From: Streptomyces sp. GSL17-111
GTDB taxonomy: Bacteria; Actinomycetota; Actinomycetes; Streptomycetales; Streptomycetaceae
Length of the DNA stretch: 64,000 nt
NCBI RefSeq assembly: GCF_037911585.1
Contig: NZ_JBAJNS010000001.1
Span: 4,759,501 to 4,823,500 of the forward strand
Direction: 5' to 3'
Shown here: positions 26,200-36,116 of the stretch, in pieces
How the letters are laid out: each line of letters starts with the position of its first letter
How positions within the stretch are numbered: position 1 is the stretch's first letter
Translations under genes and position numbers: made by a program
Notes under the pieces: generated by a model
What the model saw: the letters and a program-made list of their open reading frames with translations, nothing else
Database searches by the model: none
What the model was told of the DNA's origin: nothing

Positions 26200-27078
26200 T
26201 CAGTCGAGCAGCCGGTCGCCCCGGACGGCGCGGCCCTCGGCCGCCAGGTGTGCGGGCAGGACGCGGCCGAAGAGCTGCCGGGTGCGGGCGACGCTGCCGA
26301 TCACCCCGGGGCGCTCGCTGTACGCGAAGATGGCCGAGTGCCGGGCGGTGTCGCCGCCCACGGGGCTGACCCGGTGGAGCGCGTAGCGCCCCTGGAAGAG
26401 CTGGAGGTCCCCGGGGTGCAGGGGGAGCCGGCGGACCAGCCGCTCACCCCGGCCGTCGAGGACGGCGCGCACGTCCTCGAAGCGCTCGTCCTCGGCGGAT
26501 CGGATGCCCGGACAGTACTCGAAGACGCCGCCCGTCTGCGGCTCCTGGGTCAGCATGCTGACGGTGAACTCGTTGGTGTCGAAGTGCCAGGGGTGTTCCA
26601 TGCCGGGCGCGATCACGTTGAGGACGAGTCCGGACAGCGGGTCGGCCAGCTCGTGCAGGGCGGGGAGCCCGAAGCAGGCGGCGACGAACCGCTGGAAGAC
26701 GGGGTGGGAGTAGAGGCGGCTGATGAGGGCGTCCTCCGGTACGCGGTCCCGGGCGACGAAGGCGTTGCCCCGCCGGAACGTGCGGCGGCCGGGGTGCCCC
26801 TCGGGCAGTTCGGCGCCGACGTCGACGTTGTAGACGTTGACGGTCTCGACGTCGAAGTAGGCCTGTGGGGCCATGGCGGCGCCCTCACGCCGCAGCACCT
26901 CGCGCAGGTCGGGGCGGACGAAGTCGGGCAGGACGGTGCAGCCGTCCGTGGCCAGCTCCCGGCGCGCGCGGGCCAGGATCGCCCGGCCCGCGGCGTTCCC
27001 GAGGTCCGTCAGCGGGTACCGCGAGGTGTCGACGATGCCCTCGAGGGTGGCGGAGGTCGTGCCTTCCAGGGTGCTCAT
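26200..27078 (-). CDS. BesD/HalD-like Fe(II)/2-oxoglutarate-dependent oxygenase (hydroxylase type)
   Basis: A 292-residue non-heme iron enzyme resembling the BesD/HalD family that halogenates or hydroxylates free amino acids such as lysine. The metal triad reads His165-Phe166-Asp167 (MEHPWHFDTNEFTVSML) and His235 (RYALHRVSPVGG), with a 2-oxoglutarate-binding Arg in DTARHSAIFAY. Halogenases of this family replace the Asp with Gly; the intact Asp predicts hydroxylation. ATG 27078 has GGAGAGGA upstream. It is the first gene of a three-gene operon with the methyltransferase and acyltransferase, and is divergent from the sigma factor gene. Confidence 0.82.
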   Translation of the reverse strand: MSTLEGTTSATLEGIVDTSRYPLTDLGNAAGRAILARARRELATDGCTVLPDFVRPDLREVLRREGAAMAPQAYFDVETVNVYNVDVGAELPEGHPGRRTFRRGNAFVARDRVPEDALISRLYSHPVFQRFVAACFGLPALHELADPLSGLVLNVIAPGMEHPWHFDTNEFTVSMLTQEPQTGGVFEYCPGIRSAEDERFEDVRAVLDGRGERLVRRLPLHPGDLQLFQGRYALHRVSPVGGDTARHSAIFAYSERPGVIGSVARTRQLFGRVLPAHLAAEGRAVRGDRLLD

Positions 27079-27179
27079 GCGGTCCTCTCCGGGCGCGGGC
27101 AGGGCGTCGCGAGCCGTTGGTCCGGCAACTGTACTGAGGGGTAATGGAGTTGAAGTTCCCACAGGCACGCGTGCTTGTC

Positions 27180-27193
27180 TGTGACACGTCACA
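27180..27193. promoter_or_regulatory. Palindrome TGTGA-N4-TCACA
   Basis: A near-perfect palindrome (TGTGACACGTCACA) in the 287-base gap between the divergent oxygenase operon and sigma factor gene. It could be an operator shared by both. The spacing differs from the Crp site (N6), so I do not call it Crp. Confidence 0.45.
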
Positions 27194-27365
27194 CTGTGCC
27201 GATGGCTTGCCTCCGCACGGTGAACCCCTCTCGCGGGCCGGAGTGCGCCGGGGCGGCTCCGGTACCGCCGGCGCCGTTCAGCGCGGGCCGTTGTCAGTGC
27301 CTTCTGCAAGGATGGCGGGCATCGCGACACCAACCGGAGATTCCGGGCGACGAGAGGGCGGGACG

Positions 27366-28364
27366 ATGGCGGAGAACCCGACGAAGACCCGGGTCGGCGA
27401 GGACTTCCCCCGCCTGGCGGACCCCTTCCGGCGGGAGCTGCTGGCCCACTGCTACCGCATGCTGGGCTCCGTGCACGACGCCGAGGACCTCGTGCAGGAG
27501 ACCTACCTGCGGGCCTGGCGCGCGTACGACCGCTTCGAGGGCCGCTCCTCGATGCGTACCTGGCTGCACCGGATCGCCACCAACACCTGCCTCGACGCCC
27601 TGGAGAGCCGCAGCAGGCGCCCGCTGCCCACCGGTCTGGGCGCGCCCAGCTCCGACCCCTCGGACGAGCTGGTCGAGCAGGGCGAGGTGCCGTGGCTGGA
27701 GCCCGTGCCCGACGCCCTGGTCGGTGCCGACGGCGCCGACCCGGCGGCCGTCGTCACCTCCCGGGAGAGCATCCGCCTGGCGTTCGTGGCCGCCCTGCAG
27801 CACCTGCCGGCCCGGCAGCGCGCCGTCCTGCTGCTGCGGGACGTCCTCAAGTGGCGGGCCGCCGAGGTCGCCGAGCTGCTGGAGACCTCGACGGCGTCGG
27901 TGAACAGCGCCCTGCAGCGCGCCCGCGCCCAGCTCAAGCAGGTCGCGCCCGCCGAGGACACGGTGACCGAGCCGAGTCAGGGGGAGCGGCGCGAGCTGCT
28001 GGAGCGCTACGTCGCCGCGTTCGAGGTGAAGGACGTCGCGGAGATCGTCAAGCTCCTCAGCCAGGAGGTCGTCTGGGAGATGCCGCCGTTCACCGGCTGG
28101 TACCAGGGGCAGGCCGCCGTCGGCGAGCTCATCGGAACCCGTTGCCCGGGCGGCCCCGGCGAGATGAGGCTCATCCCGGCCGGCTCCAACGGCCAGCCCG
28201 CCTTCGGCCTCTACATGCTGGCGGAGGACGGCACCTACCGGCCCTTCCACCTCCAGGTCCTCACGCTCTCGCAGGGCGGCGTCTCGCACGTCGCCGCCTT
28301 CTTCGACACGCGGCTGTTCGCCACCTTCGGCCTGCCGGAGTTCCTCCCGGCCGACCGAGGGTGA
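27366..28364 (+). CDS. ECF RNA polymerase sigma factor with C-terminal SnoaL-like domain
   Basis: A 332-residue extracytoplasmic-function sigma factor of the long type (SigJ/SigG-like). Region 2 is HCYRMLGSVHDAEDLVQETYLRAW, then FEGRSSMRTWLHRIATNTCLD. Region 4 is LPARQRAVLLLRDVLKWRAAEVAELL and STASVNSALQRARAQL. The C-terminal 120 residues (YVAAFEVKDVAEIVKLLSQEVVWEMPPF, GWYQGQAAVGELI) form a SnoaL/NTF2-like domain, which in such sigma factors modulates activity in place of a classical anti-sigma factor. I chose ATG 27366; an in-frame ATG lies 54 bases upstream. A membrane protein gene follows after 47 bases. Confidence 0.9.
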   Translation: MAENPTKTRVGEDFPRLADPFRRELLAHCYRMLGSVHDAEDLVQETYLRAWRAYDRFEGRSSMRTWLHRIATNTCLDALESRSRRPLPTGLGAPSSDPSDELVEQGEVPWLEPVPDALVGADGADPAAVVTSRESIRLAFVAALQHLPARQRAVLLLRDVLKWRAAEVAELLETSTASVNSALQRARAQLKQVAPAEDTVTEPSQGERRELLERYVAAFEVKDVAEIVKLLSQEVVWEMPPFTGWYQGQAAVGELIGTRCPGGPGEMRLIPAGSNGQPAFGLYMLAEDGTYRPFHLQVLTLSQGGVSHVAAFFDTRLFATFGLPEFLPADRG

Positions 28365-28411
28365 CGCGGCCCGGCGCACGACACGCGACACACGACACAG
28401 GGAAGGCGACG

Positions 28412-28786
28412 GTGGACACGAAACTCCTGCGGCTGATCGGGGCCGCCACGACCGCGTACGGGCTGCTGCTCACCGCCCGCCCCCAGCTGCTGGCCCGGTC
28501 GGCCGGCCTGGTGGACGCCGAGGGGCGGACGGCGCCGCACACGGCGGTCTCGCTGCGCCCCCTGGTGTGGCGTGACGCCGCGAGCGGCCTGGCGATGCTC
28601 GCCGCCCGCGACGAGCGGACGCTGCGGACGGCCACGGCCCTGCGCGTCGCGGCGGACTTCGGGGACGCCGCGCTGCTCGGTGCCACGCTCCCGCGCGGGG
28701 GCAGGCGCTGGGCCGCCGTGGCCGTGTCGGTGGGCTGGGGCTCCCTCACGCTGGCCGCGCTGCTGCGCACCCCACGCGGGCGCTGA
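28412..28786 (+). CDS. Small membrane protein following the sigma factor gene
   Basis: A 124-residue protein with four hydrophobic segments (LIGAATTAYGLLLTARP, LVWRDAASGLAMLAARD, AADFGDAALLGATLP, AVAVSVGWGSLTLAALL). GTG 28412 has GGGAAGG upstream, 47 bases after the sigma factor gene. The length and four-segment pattern resemble DUF4267-type proteins. Its position suggests a regulator or target of the sigma factor, but I see no zinc-binding anti-sigma motif. Confidence 0.75.
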   Translation: MDTKLLRLIGAATTAYGLLLTARPQLLARSAGLVDAEGRTAPHTAVSLRPLVWRDAASGLAMLAARDERTLRTATALRVAADFGDAALLGATLPRGGRRWAAVAVSVGWGSLTLAALLRTPRGR

Positions 28787-28944
28787 GCCCGCCGCCGACG
28801 CGGGGCGCGCCGCCGCTCGCCCGTCCGGCCCGGCACGATCCGGACCCGTCCGCCGGGCCCCGGGCACCGAATCACCGGTGTGGTCGTTGGTGGATACGCT
28901 GCACCGCGCAGCGCGCCCGCCCCGGACAGTTAGGCAGCCCACCG

Positions 28945-29709
28945 GTGGATCATCCTCGCTACGCGACCTCCGTACGCCCCGAGCGCCCCGGCGCCCTCGT
29001 ACTGCTCCTGCACGGGGGGCGCTCGGACGCGCTGGAGCCGCCCCCGCGCTGGAACCTGCCCGGTCTGCGGATGCGGCCCTTCGCCCGGGCCGTCGCCCGG
29101 TCCTGCGCGGCCGAGCGGCCCGTCGTCGCGCGCGTGCGCTACCGCCACCGAGGCTGGAACGGCGAGCGGGCGGACGCCGCCCGGGACGCCGAGGTGGCGC
29201 TGGACGCCCTCCTGGAGGAGCTCGGGGACGTGCCGGTCGTGCTGGTGGGGCACTCCATGGGCGGCCGGGCCGCGCTGCGCGTCGGCGGCCACCCGCGGGT
29301 GCGCGGCGTCGTCGGGCTCGCTCCGTGGTGCCCGGCCGGTGAGCCCGTCGACCACCTCGCGGGGCGCAGCCTGGTCCTGCTGCACGACGAGAGCGACCGC
29401 ATGACCGATCCCCGGGGCACCTGGAGCCTCGCCGCCCGGGCCCGCGCGGCCGGGGCCCGCGCCTGCGGCGTCGTCCTGGCGGGCAGCGACCACGCGATGC
29501 TGCGCCGCGCGGGGGACTGGCACGCCCTGACCGCCGCCGTGACCCGGGGGCTGCTCGATCCCGCCGCCATGCCGCCGAGGGTCGCGGCGGCGCTCGGCCC
29601 GCCCGCCGGAGCCCCGGCCACGCTGCTGACGCCCCGGGACGTCCTCACCGGCGCCCCGGCCCCCACGCCCGTCGGGGGCGCCGGGCGGGAGCGGGGCCGG
29701 GAGGGCTGA
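28945..29709 (+). CDS. Alpha/beta hydrolase (dienelactone hydrolase-like)
   Basis: A 254-residue cytoplasmic hydrolase. The fold shows the oxyanion strand ALVLLLHGGRSDALE, the nucleophile elbow VVLVGHSMGGRAAL with serine, a likely acid in LVLLHDESDRMTDP, and the catalytic His in LAGSDHAMLRRAGDWH. The last 45 residues (PPAGAPATLLTPRDVLTGAP) are a Pro/Ala-rich tail outside the fold. GTG 28945 is the only suitable start. It is a single gene convergent with sdhCAB, with only 34 bases between the stops. The substrate is unknown. Confidence 0.82.
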   Translation: MDHPRYATSVRPERPGALVLLLHGGRSDALEPPPRWNLPGLRMRPFARAVARSCAAERPVVARVRYRHRGWNGERADAARDAEVALDALLEELGDVPVVLVGHSMGGRAALRVGGHPRVRGVVGLAPWCPAGEPVDHLAGRSLVLLHDESDRMTDPRGTWSLAARARAAGARACGVVLAGSDHAMLRRAGDWHALTAAVTRGLLDPAAMPPRVAAALGPPAGAPATLLTPRDVLTGAPAPTPVGGAGRERGREG

Positions 29710-29743
29710 GCGTCCGGCGGTGGGCGTCCCGGTGCGCGGCGGC

Positions 29744-30483
29744 TCAGCGGGCCCGGCGCGCCGCCGACAGGAAGCTGCGGTTCATCGCGGCGATCGAGGG
29801 CAGCGGGATGCCCTTGGGGCAGGCCGTCGCGCACGCGCCGGTGTTGGTGCAGCCGCCGAAGCCCTCCGCGTCCATCGTTTCCACCATGGCCAGCACGCGC
29901 CGGTCCCCCTCCACCCGCCCCTGCGGCAACGCGCCCAGGTGCTCGGCCTTGGCGGCGGTGAACAGCATGGCGGAGCCGTTCGGGCACGCGGCCACGCAGG
30001 CGCCGCAGCCGATGCACGCGGCGTTCTCGAACGCCCGCTCGGCGTCCTCCTTGGGCACCGGCGTGGCGTGCGCCTCGGGGGCGCTGCCGGTGGGGGCGGT
30101 GACGTAGCCGCCGGAGGCGACGATGCGGTCGAGCGCCGAGCGGTCGACCATGAGGTCCTTGACGACGGGGAAGGCCGCCGCCCGCCACGGTTCGACGTCG
30201 ATGGTGTCGCCGTCGGAGAAGTGCCGCATGTGGAGCTGGCAGGCCGTCGTGCGTTCCGGTCCGTGGGCCTGCCCGTTCACGACCACGCCGCAGGCCCCGC
30301 AGATGCCCTCCCGGCAGTCGTGGTCGAACGCCACGGGCTCCTCCCCGCGCAGGGTCAGCTCCTCGTTGAGGACGTCGAGCACTTCGAGGAAGGACATGTC
30401 GGGGGAGACGTCGGCGACCTCGTAGCGGGCCATCCGGCCGGGGGTGTCCGGGCCGGCCTGTCGCCAGACGCGCAGGGTGAGCC

Positions 30484-30487
<4 letters not shown>
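29744..30487 (-). CDS. sdhB: Succinate dehydrogenase/fumarate reductase iron-sulfur subunit
   Basis: A 247-residue peripheral membrane subunit that carries electrons from SdhA to the cytochrome b subunit. The [2Fe-2S] motif is in FDHDCREGICGACGVVVNG with a downstream cysteine in TTACQLHM; the [4Fe-4S] motif is ACIGCGACVAACPNGSAM and the [3Fe-4S] cysteines lie in GGCTNTGACATACPKGIPL. ATG 30487 overlaps the sdhA stop (ATGA), fixing the start and coupling translation. The gene order C-A-B is typical of the five-helix menaquinone type. Confidence 0.95.
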
Positions 30488-32457
<1,970 letters not shown>

Positions 32458-32458
32458 C

Positions 32459-33163
32459 TCAGTTCACCACTCCGGTCATGACGGCGAGGGGGACGGCGAG
32501 GAATCCGGCGGTCAGGGTGAGGGCGAGCGTCTCCGAGGCGACGCGCACGGCGTGCTGGGAGCGGCGGCCGACGGCGCCGAGTGTGCGTCCGGCGCTGAGC
32601 AGGCCGTGCCGCACGTGCAGCCCCACGGCGAGCATGGCCACGCAGTAGATCGTGTTGCCGTACCAGGTGCTGAACGTGGCGACGACGTTCCCGTACGGGT
32701 TGCCGGCCTCGCCGCGCGGGTTCACCGTGCCCGTCGTGAGGTCGAGGATGTGCCAGACCACGAACAGCGCGAGGATCACGCCGCCCCAGCGCATCGTGCG
32801 GGTGGCGTAGTCGCGGCGGGCGTCCCGGTGCACGTAGGCGACCGGACGGGCCGCCCGGTCGAGCCGGGTCAGCTGGTACGCCGCCAGGCCGTGCAGCACG
32901 ACGGACGCCAGCAGGCCCGCCCGGGCGAACCACAGGAACCACTCGTAGCGCAGGAAGGGTTCGCCGATGGTACGCAGCCAGTGCGCGTACCCGTTGAAGT
33001 CCCCGGGGCCGAAGAAGATCTTGAGGTTGCCCAGCATGTGCACGACCAGATACAGCAGCATCGCCACGCCGGTCACGGCCATGACGGCCTTCTTGCCCAC
33101 GGTCGTGCGCCAGATCAGCGTCACGGTGGAGGGACGGGTGTCGGTCCTCGTCGCCGGTGCCAT
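32459..33163 (-). CDS. sdhC: Succinate dehydrogenase cytochrome b subunit
   Basis: A 234-residue membrane anchor with five hydrophobic spans, the arrangement of single-subunit dihaem cytochrome b558 anchors. Histidines positioned for haem ligation are in LLYLVVHMLGNLKIF, ASVVLHGLAAYQL, VVWHILDLTTG and GLHVRHGLLSAG. The ATG at 33163 is the first start inside the divergent promoter region. It is first in the sdhCAB operon and divergent from a LysR-type regulator gene, whose likely binding palindromes lie in the 95-base gap. Confidence 0.92.
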   Translation of the reverse strand: MAPATRTDTRPSTVTLIWRTTVGKKAVMAVTGVAMLLYLVVHMLGNLKIFFGPGDFNGYAHWLRTIGEPFLRYEWFLWFARAGLLASVVLHGLAAYQLTRLDRAARPVAYVHRDARRDYATRTMRWGGVILALFVVWHILDLTTGTVNPRGEAGNPYGNVVATFSTWYGNTIYCVAMLAVGLHVRHGLLSAGRTLGAVGRRSQHAVRVASETLALTLTAGFLAVPLAVMTGVVN

Positions 33164-33204
33164 GCCGATGACGCTAGAAGCGCCGACCGTGATCCGTCCA
33201 AGAC

Positions 33205-33237
33205 ATGAACCAGCTCATAACGATAGGCATGGCCTAT
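33205..33237. promoter_or_regulatory. Two palindromes between sdhC and the LysR gene
   Basis: ATGA-N6-TCAT (33205-33218) is followed by ATAGGC-ATG-GCCTAT (33223-33237), the latter containing a T-N11-A LysR-type core. Position between divergent lysR and sdhC genes is typical of LysR operators. Inference from symmetry and location. Confidence 0.6.
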
Positions 33238-33258
33238 GACACCTCCTAGCATGGGCGC

Positions 33259-34203
33259 ATGCAGCTCCAGCAGCTCCGCTACTTCGCCGCCGTGGCCGAC
33301 ACCCGGCACTTCACCCGCGCCGCCCAGCGCGAGCACGTCGCCCAGCCCTCGCTCTCCCAGCAGATCCGCGCACTGGAGCGGGAGCTGGGCACGGAGCTGT
33401 TCCACCGGGCGCGCGGGCACGTGACCCTCACCGACGCCGGGGAGGCGCTGCTGCCCCTGGCCCGCCGCATCCTCGCCGACACGGAGACCGCACGCCGGGA
33501 GGTGCAGGAGGTCGCCCTGCTGCGGCGCGGCCGGGTCCGGCTCGGCGCGCCGCCCAGCCTGTGCGCCAGCGTCGTGCCGGACGTGCTGCGCGTCTTCCAC
33601 GACCGCTACCCGGGCGTGGAACTCCTCGTGCACGAGGGCGGCTCGCGCGATCTGGTCGCCGTGCTGGCCGCCGGGGAGCTGGACCTGGCCCTCGTCATCA
33701 CCCCGCTGCCCGGCCAGGCGCCCGCCCTCGTCACGGCGGAGCTGCTGCGGGAGGAACTGGTCGTCGTGTCGGCCCCGGCCGGGCCCGCGCCCACCACCGG
33801 GAAGCGGCTGCACGTCGCCGAGTTGCGGGACCGGCCGCTGGTGATGTTCCGGCACGGCTACGACCTGCGGGAGCTGACGCTCTCCGCGTGCCGCGCGGCC
33901 GGATTCGAGCCCCGGTTCAGCGTGGAGGGCGGCGAGATGGACGCCGTGCTCGGCTTCGTCCGCGCCGGGCTCGGGCTCGCCGTCGTGCCGCGCATGGTGG
34001 CCGACCGCTCGGGGCTGCGGACGACGCCGCTGGCCCCGCCGGGACTGCACCGCACGGTCTCGGTGGCGCACCGCGCGGACGTCTCCCCGCCCCGGGCGGC
34101 GCGGGAGCTGCGGCGCATCCTCGCCGACCACCTCGCCGACCACCTCGCCGGGCCCCCTCCCGGCGCCCCCGGGGTCAGCCCCCGGCCGGACCCGGAGGGC
34201 TGA
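33259..34203 (+). CDS. LysR-type regulator divergent to sdhCAB
   Basis: A 314-residue LysR-type transcriptional regulator. The N-terminal winged helix is classical: MQLQQLRYFAAVADTRHFTR, AQREHVAQPSLSQQIRALE, ELGTELFHRARGHVTLTDAG. The effector domain (about 90-295) shows VRLGAPPSLCASVVPDVL, a ligand-site serine or threonine region, and GLGLAVVPRMVAD. The divergent arrangement with sdhCAB and palindromes between them suggest it controls that operon. Its last 29 bases overlap the convergent CPBP gene. An unusual tandem ADHLADHLA repeat is near the C-terminus. Confidence 0.9.
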   Translation: MQLQQLRYFAAVADTRHFTRAAQREHVAQPSLSQQIRALERELGTELFHRARGHVTLTDAGEALLPLARRILADTETARREVQEVALLRRGRVRLGAPPSLCASVVPDVLRVFHDRYPGVELLVHEGGSRDLVAVLAAGELDLALVITPLPGQAPALVTAELLREELVVVSAPAGPAPTTGKRLHVAELRDRPLVMFRHGYDLRELTLSACRAAGFEPRFSVEGGEMDAVLGFVRAGLGLAVVPRMVADRSGLRTTPLAPPGLHRTVSVAHRADVSPPRAARELRRILADHLADHLAGPPPGAPGVSPRPDPEG

Positions 34204-34927
34204 CGCCACCGGCGCGGGACGGGGCCCCGGCGCGCCGCACGGCGTACGCCGCGAGGTAGCCGAACGCGTTGAGCGCGGTGTGTGTCAGGGCCGGGGCCAG
34301 CAGGCTGCCGCTGCGCCGCCGCAGCAGCCCGAACAACGCGCCCCCGGCGGCGGTGACCACGACGTTGCCCGCCGCCGTGGCGGCCCGGCCGGGGCGTGCG
34401 CCGCCCCCGGAAGCACGGGCCAGGGCCGGGTTCGCCTCGACCAGTGCGGCGGACGGCAGGACGTGCCACAGCCCGAACAGGACGGCCGCGACGGCGTCCG
34501 CACCCGCCGGGCCGCACCGTTCCCGCAGCAGGGCGGGCAGTACGGCCCGGAAGCCGGTCTCCTCCAGCAGGACGGTGCCGAGCGGAACGTCGACGCAGGC
34601 CTGGCGCAGCGCGCCGGGGAACGTCCGGGCGGCCCTGCGGTCCGCGAACAGCGCGCGCGTCACCGGCAGCGCCGCGCCGACGGCGTAGCCGACGCCCACG
34701 GCGGCGGCGGGCGCGCCCCCGAGCCGCGCGCCCGCCCGCAGCCGGGACGGCGCGAGGCCGAGGTCGTCGCGGCCCAGCCCCGCCGCGCGGGCGACGCCGA
34801 GCAGCGCGGCCGTCGCCGTGACCGAGACGCCGGGGACGGCGCGCGGGGGTGACCGGATGCCGAGCCACTGGGCCGCGCCGAGGATGCCGAGTGCCGCTCC
34901 CACCGCCGGGATGGTCCGCAGAGCCAT
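34175..34927 (-). CDS. CPBP-family intramembrane metalloprotease
   Basis: A 250-residue membrane protein of the CPBP (CAAX protease and bacteriocin-processing) family. Three motifs are clear: EETGFRAVLPALL (the EExxxR motif), FGLWHVLPSAAL (FxxxH) and the terminal HTALNAFGYL (HxxxN). About six hydrophobic spans surround them. Members cleave within membranes or confer self-immunity to bacteriocins; no peptide cluster is visible, so the substrate is unknown. ATG 34927. The 3' end overlaps the LysR gene by 29 bases in convergent orientation. Confidence 0.88.
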   Translation of the reverse strand: MALRTIPAVGAALGILGAAQWLGIRSPPRAVPGVSVTATAALLGVARAAGLGRDDLGLAPSRLRAGARLGGAPAAAVGVGYAVGAALPVTRALFADRRAARTFPGALRQACVDVPLGTVLLEETGFRAVLPALLRERCGPAGADAVAAVLFGLWHVLPSAALVEANPALARASGGGARPGRAATAAGNVVVTAAGGALFGLLRRRSGSLLAPALTHTALNAFGYLAAYAVRRAGAPSRAGGVSPPGPAGG

Positions 34928-35080
34928 GCGGGAGAGCCTACGGCGGTCGGTCCCCCGCCCGCCGGTCCGGACAGGCGGCGGCGCCGCTCCGCATCGGGCT
35001 GGAGAGGGGAGCGGCGCCGCCGGTGAGGGACCTCCTGTCCGCCTTGGAGGGATGGGTGAACGTTCGCGAAGAGACGGGCC

Positions 35081-35105
35081 GCCGTCCCGCTCCGTGCGGG
35101 ACGGC
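35081..35105. terminator. Terminator of the SPW gene
   Basis: GCCGTCCCGC (35081-35090) and GCGGGACGGC (35096-35105) form a 10-bp perfect stem with a TCCGT loop, just past the SPW gene stop. Confidence 0.75.
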
Positions 35106-35110
35106 TCCGG

Positions 35111-35554
35111 CTAGCCGTTCGCCCGCTTGACGCGCATCGCCGTCGCGGCGCAGGCCAGCCCCAGGAGGAAGGCGATACCGCCGACGATGACCTGGTTCAG
35201 GATGACGCCCGCGTCCGGGCTGGTTCCGACCACCCACGGTGAGATGACGAGCCATGCGCCGACGGCGCAGATGGCCCAGCTCAGGCCGTACATCCGGGCC
35301 GGTGCCATGGTGAAGCCGAGGGCCATCAGCCCGAGGGCGATACCGATGATGAGGTTGTGGGTCGTCAGCGACGCCTGGTTGCCGGAGAAGTGCACGACCC
35401 AGGGGGACACGGCGCAGTACAGACCGAGCAGGAAGACCGGCCCGTCCACCAGCGCCACGTCCTTGCCACCGAGCACGCGGTCGTAGCGTTCCCGCATTTC
35501 GGTGGCGTCGGGGTGACCGGCCAGGTCACCCCGCCGGTGTGAGACTGAGGCCAT
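35111..35554 (-). CDS. SPW-repeat integral membrane protein
   Basis: A 147-residue protein with four membrane spans and two copies of the SPW motif (CAVSPWVVHFSG and LVISPWVVGTSP), the defining feature of the SPW family. An N-terminal soluble part (ATEMRERYDRVLGGKDVALVDG) precedes the first span. The function of the family is unknown. Single gene with its own terminator; the ATG at 35554 lies after an AT-richer patch (AATGAAAGCGCGG) that could hold its promoter. Confidence 0.87.
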   Translation of the reverse strand: MASVSHRRGDLAGHPDATEMRERYDRVLGGKDVALVDGPVFLLGLYCAVSPWVVHFSGNQASLTTHNLIIGIALGLMALGFTMAPARMYGLSWAICAVGAWLVISPWVVGTSPDAGVILNQVIVGGIAFLLGLACAATAMRVKRANG

Positions 35555-35738
35555 TTCGACTCGCCCCCTTCAGAGCTTGGATACGCAAGCCTTGGCCGCG
35601 CTTTCATTGTGCGCCTGACAAGACCAGATCGATACTTTTCCGGTGAAACCGTGACCTACCTGCTGGTAGCCTCGCGCGTCGTTCCGATCCTGTCCGGCCG
35701 GTGCGGGGAGCGGGCGTCGGCGCCGTAGATTGGTCCGC

Positions 35739-36104
35739 ATGGAGATCTGGATCAACCCCTCCTGCTCGAAGTGCCGCGGCGCCCTCACCGAGCTGGACGC
35801 GGCCGGAGCCGGATACACGGTCCGCCGGTACCTGGAGGACCCGCCGAGCGAGGCCGAACTGGAGGCCGTCCTCGCCCGACTCGGCCTCGAACCGTGGGAC
35901 ATCACCCGCGTCCAGGAGCCGGTGGCGCGGGACCTGGGGCTGCGGGACTGGCCGCGCGACGCGGAGACCCGGCCGAAGTGGACGGCGGCGCTGGCCGCCC
36001 ACCCGCGCCTGATCCAGCGGCCGATCATCACGGCCGACGACGGCACCGCCCTCGTGGCCCGCACCGACGACGCCGTGCGGGAGGCCCTGCGCCGCCGGGC
36101 GTGA
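35739..36104 (+). CDS. ArsC-family reductase-like protein
   Basis: A 121-residue thioredoxin-fold protein of the ArsC/Spx/YffB family. The catalytic cysteine lies in MEIWINPSCSKCRGAL, in the same place as the ArsC Cys; the second cysteine gives a C-x-x-C. Other ArsC blocks are YTVRRYLEDPPSEAELEAVL and LIQRPIITADDGTALVARTD, with the family RP. ATG 35739 is seven bases after TAGATT, suggesting a leaderless transcript; the ATG nine bases upstream is less likely. No arsenic genes are nearby, so a role as an arsenate reductase is unproven. Confidence 0.85.
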   Translation: MEIWINPSCSKCRGALTELDAAGAGYTVRRYLEDPPSEAELEAVLARLGLEPWDITRVQEPVARDLGLRDWPRDAETRPKWTAALAAHPRLIQRPIITADDGTALVARTDDAVREALRRRA

Positions 36105-36116
36105 GCCCCGGCCGCG

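Noticed and set aside
26200..27078. Calling the BesD/HalD-like enzyme a halogenase
   Set aside because: The metal-binding site keeps Asp (H-F-D), while halogenases have Gly at that place.
27180..27193. A Crp binding site in the sigma/oxygenase gap
   Set aside because: The spacing is N4, not the N6 expected for Crp, so only a generic palindrome is claimed.
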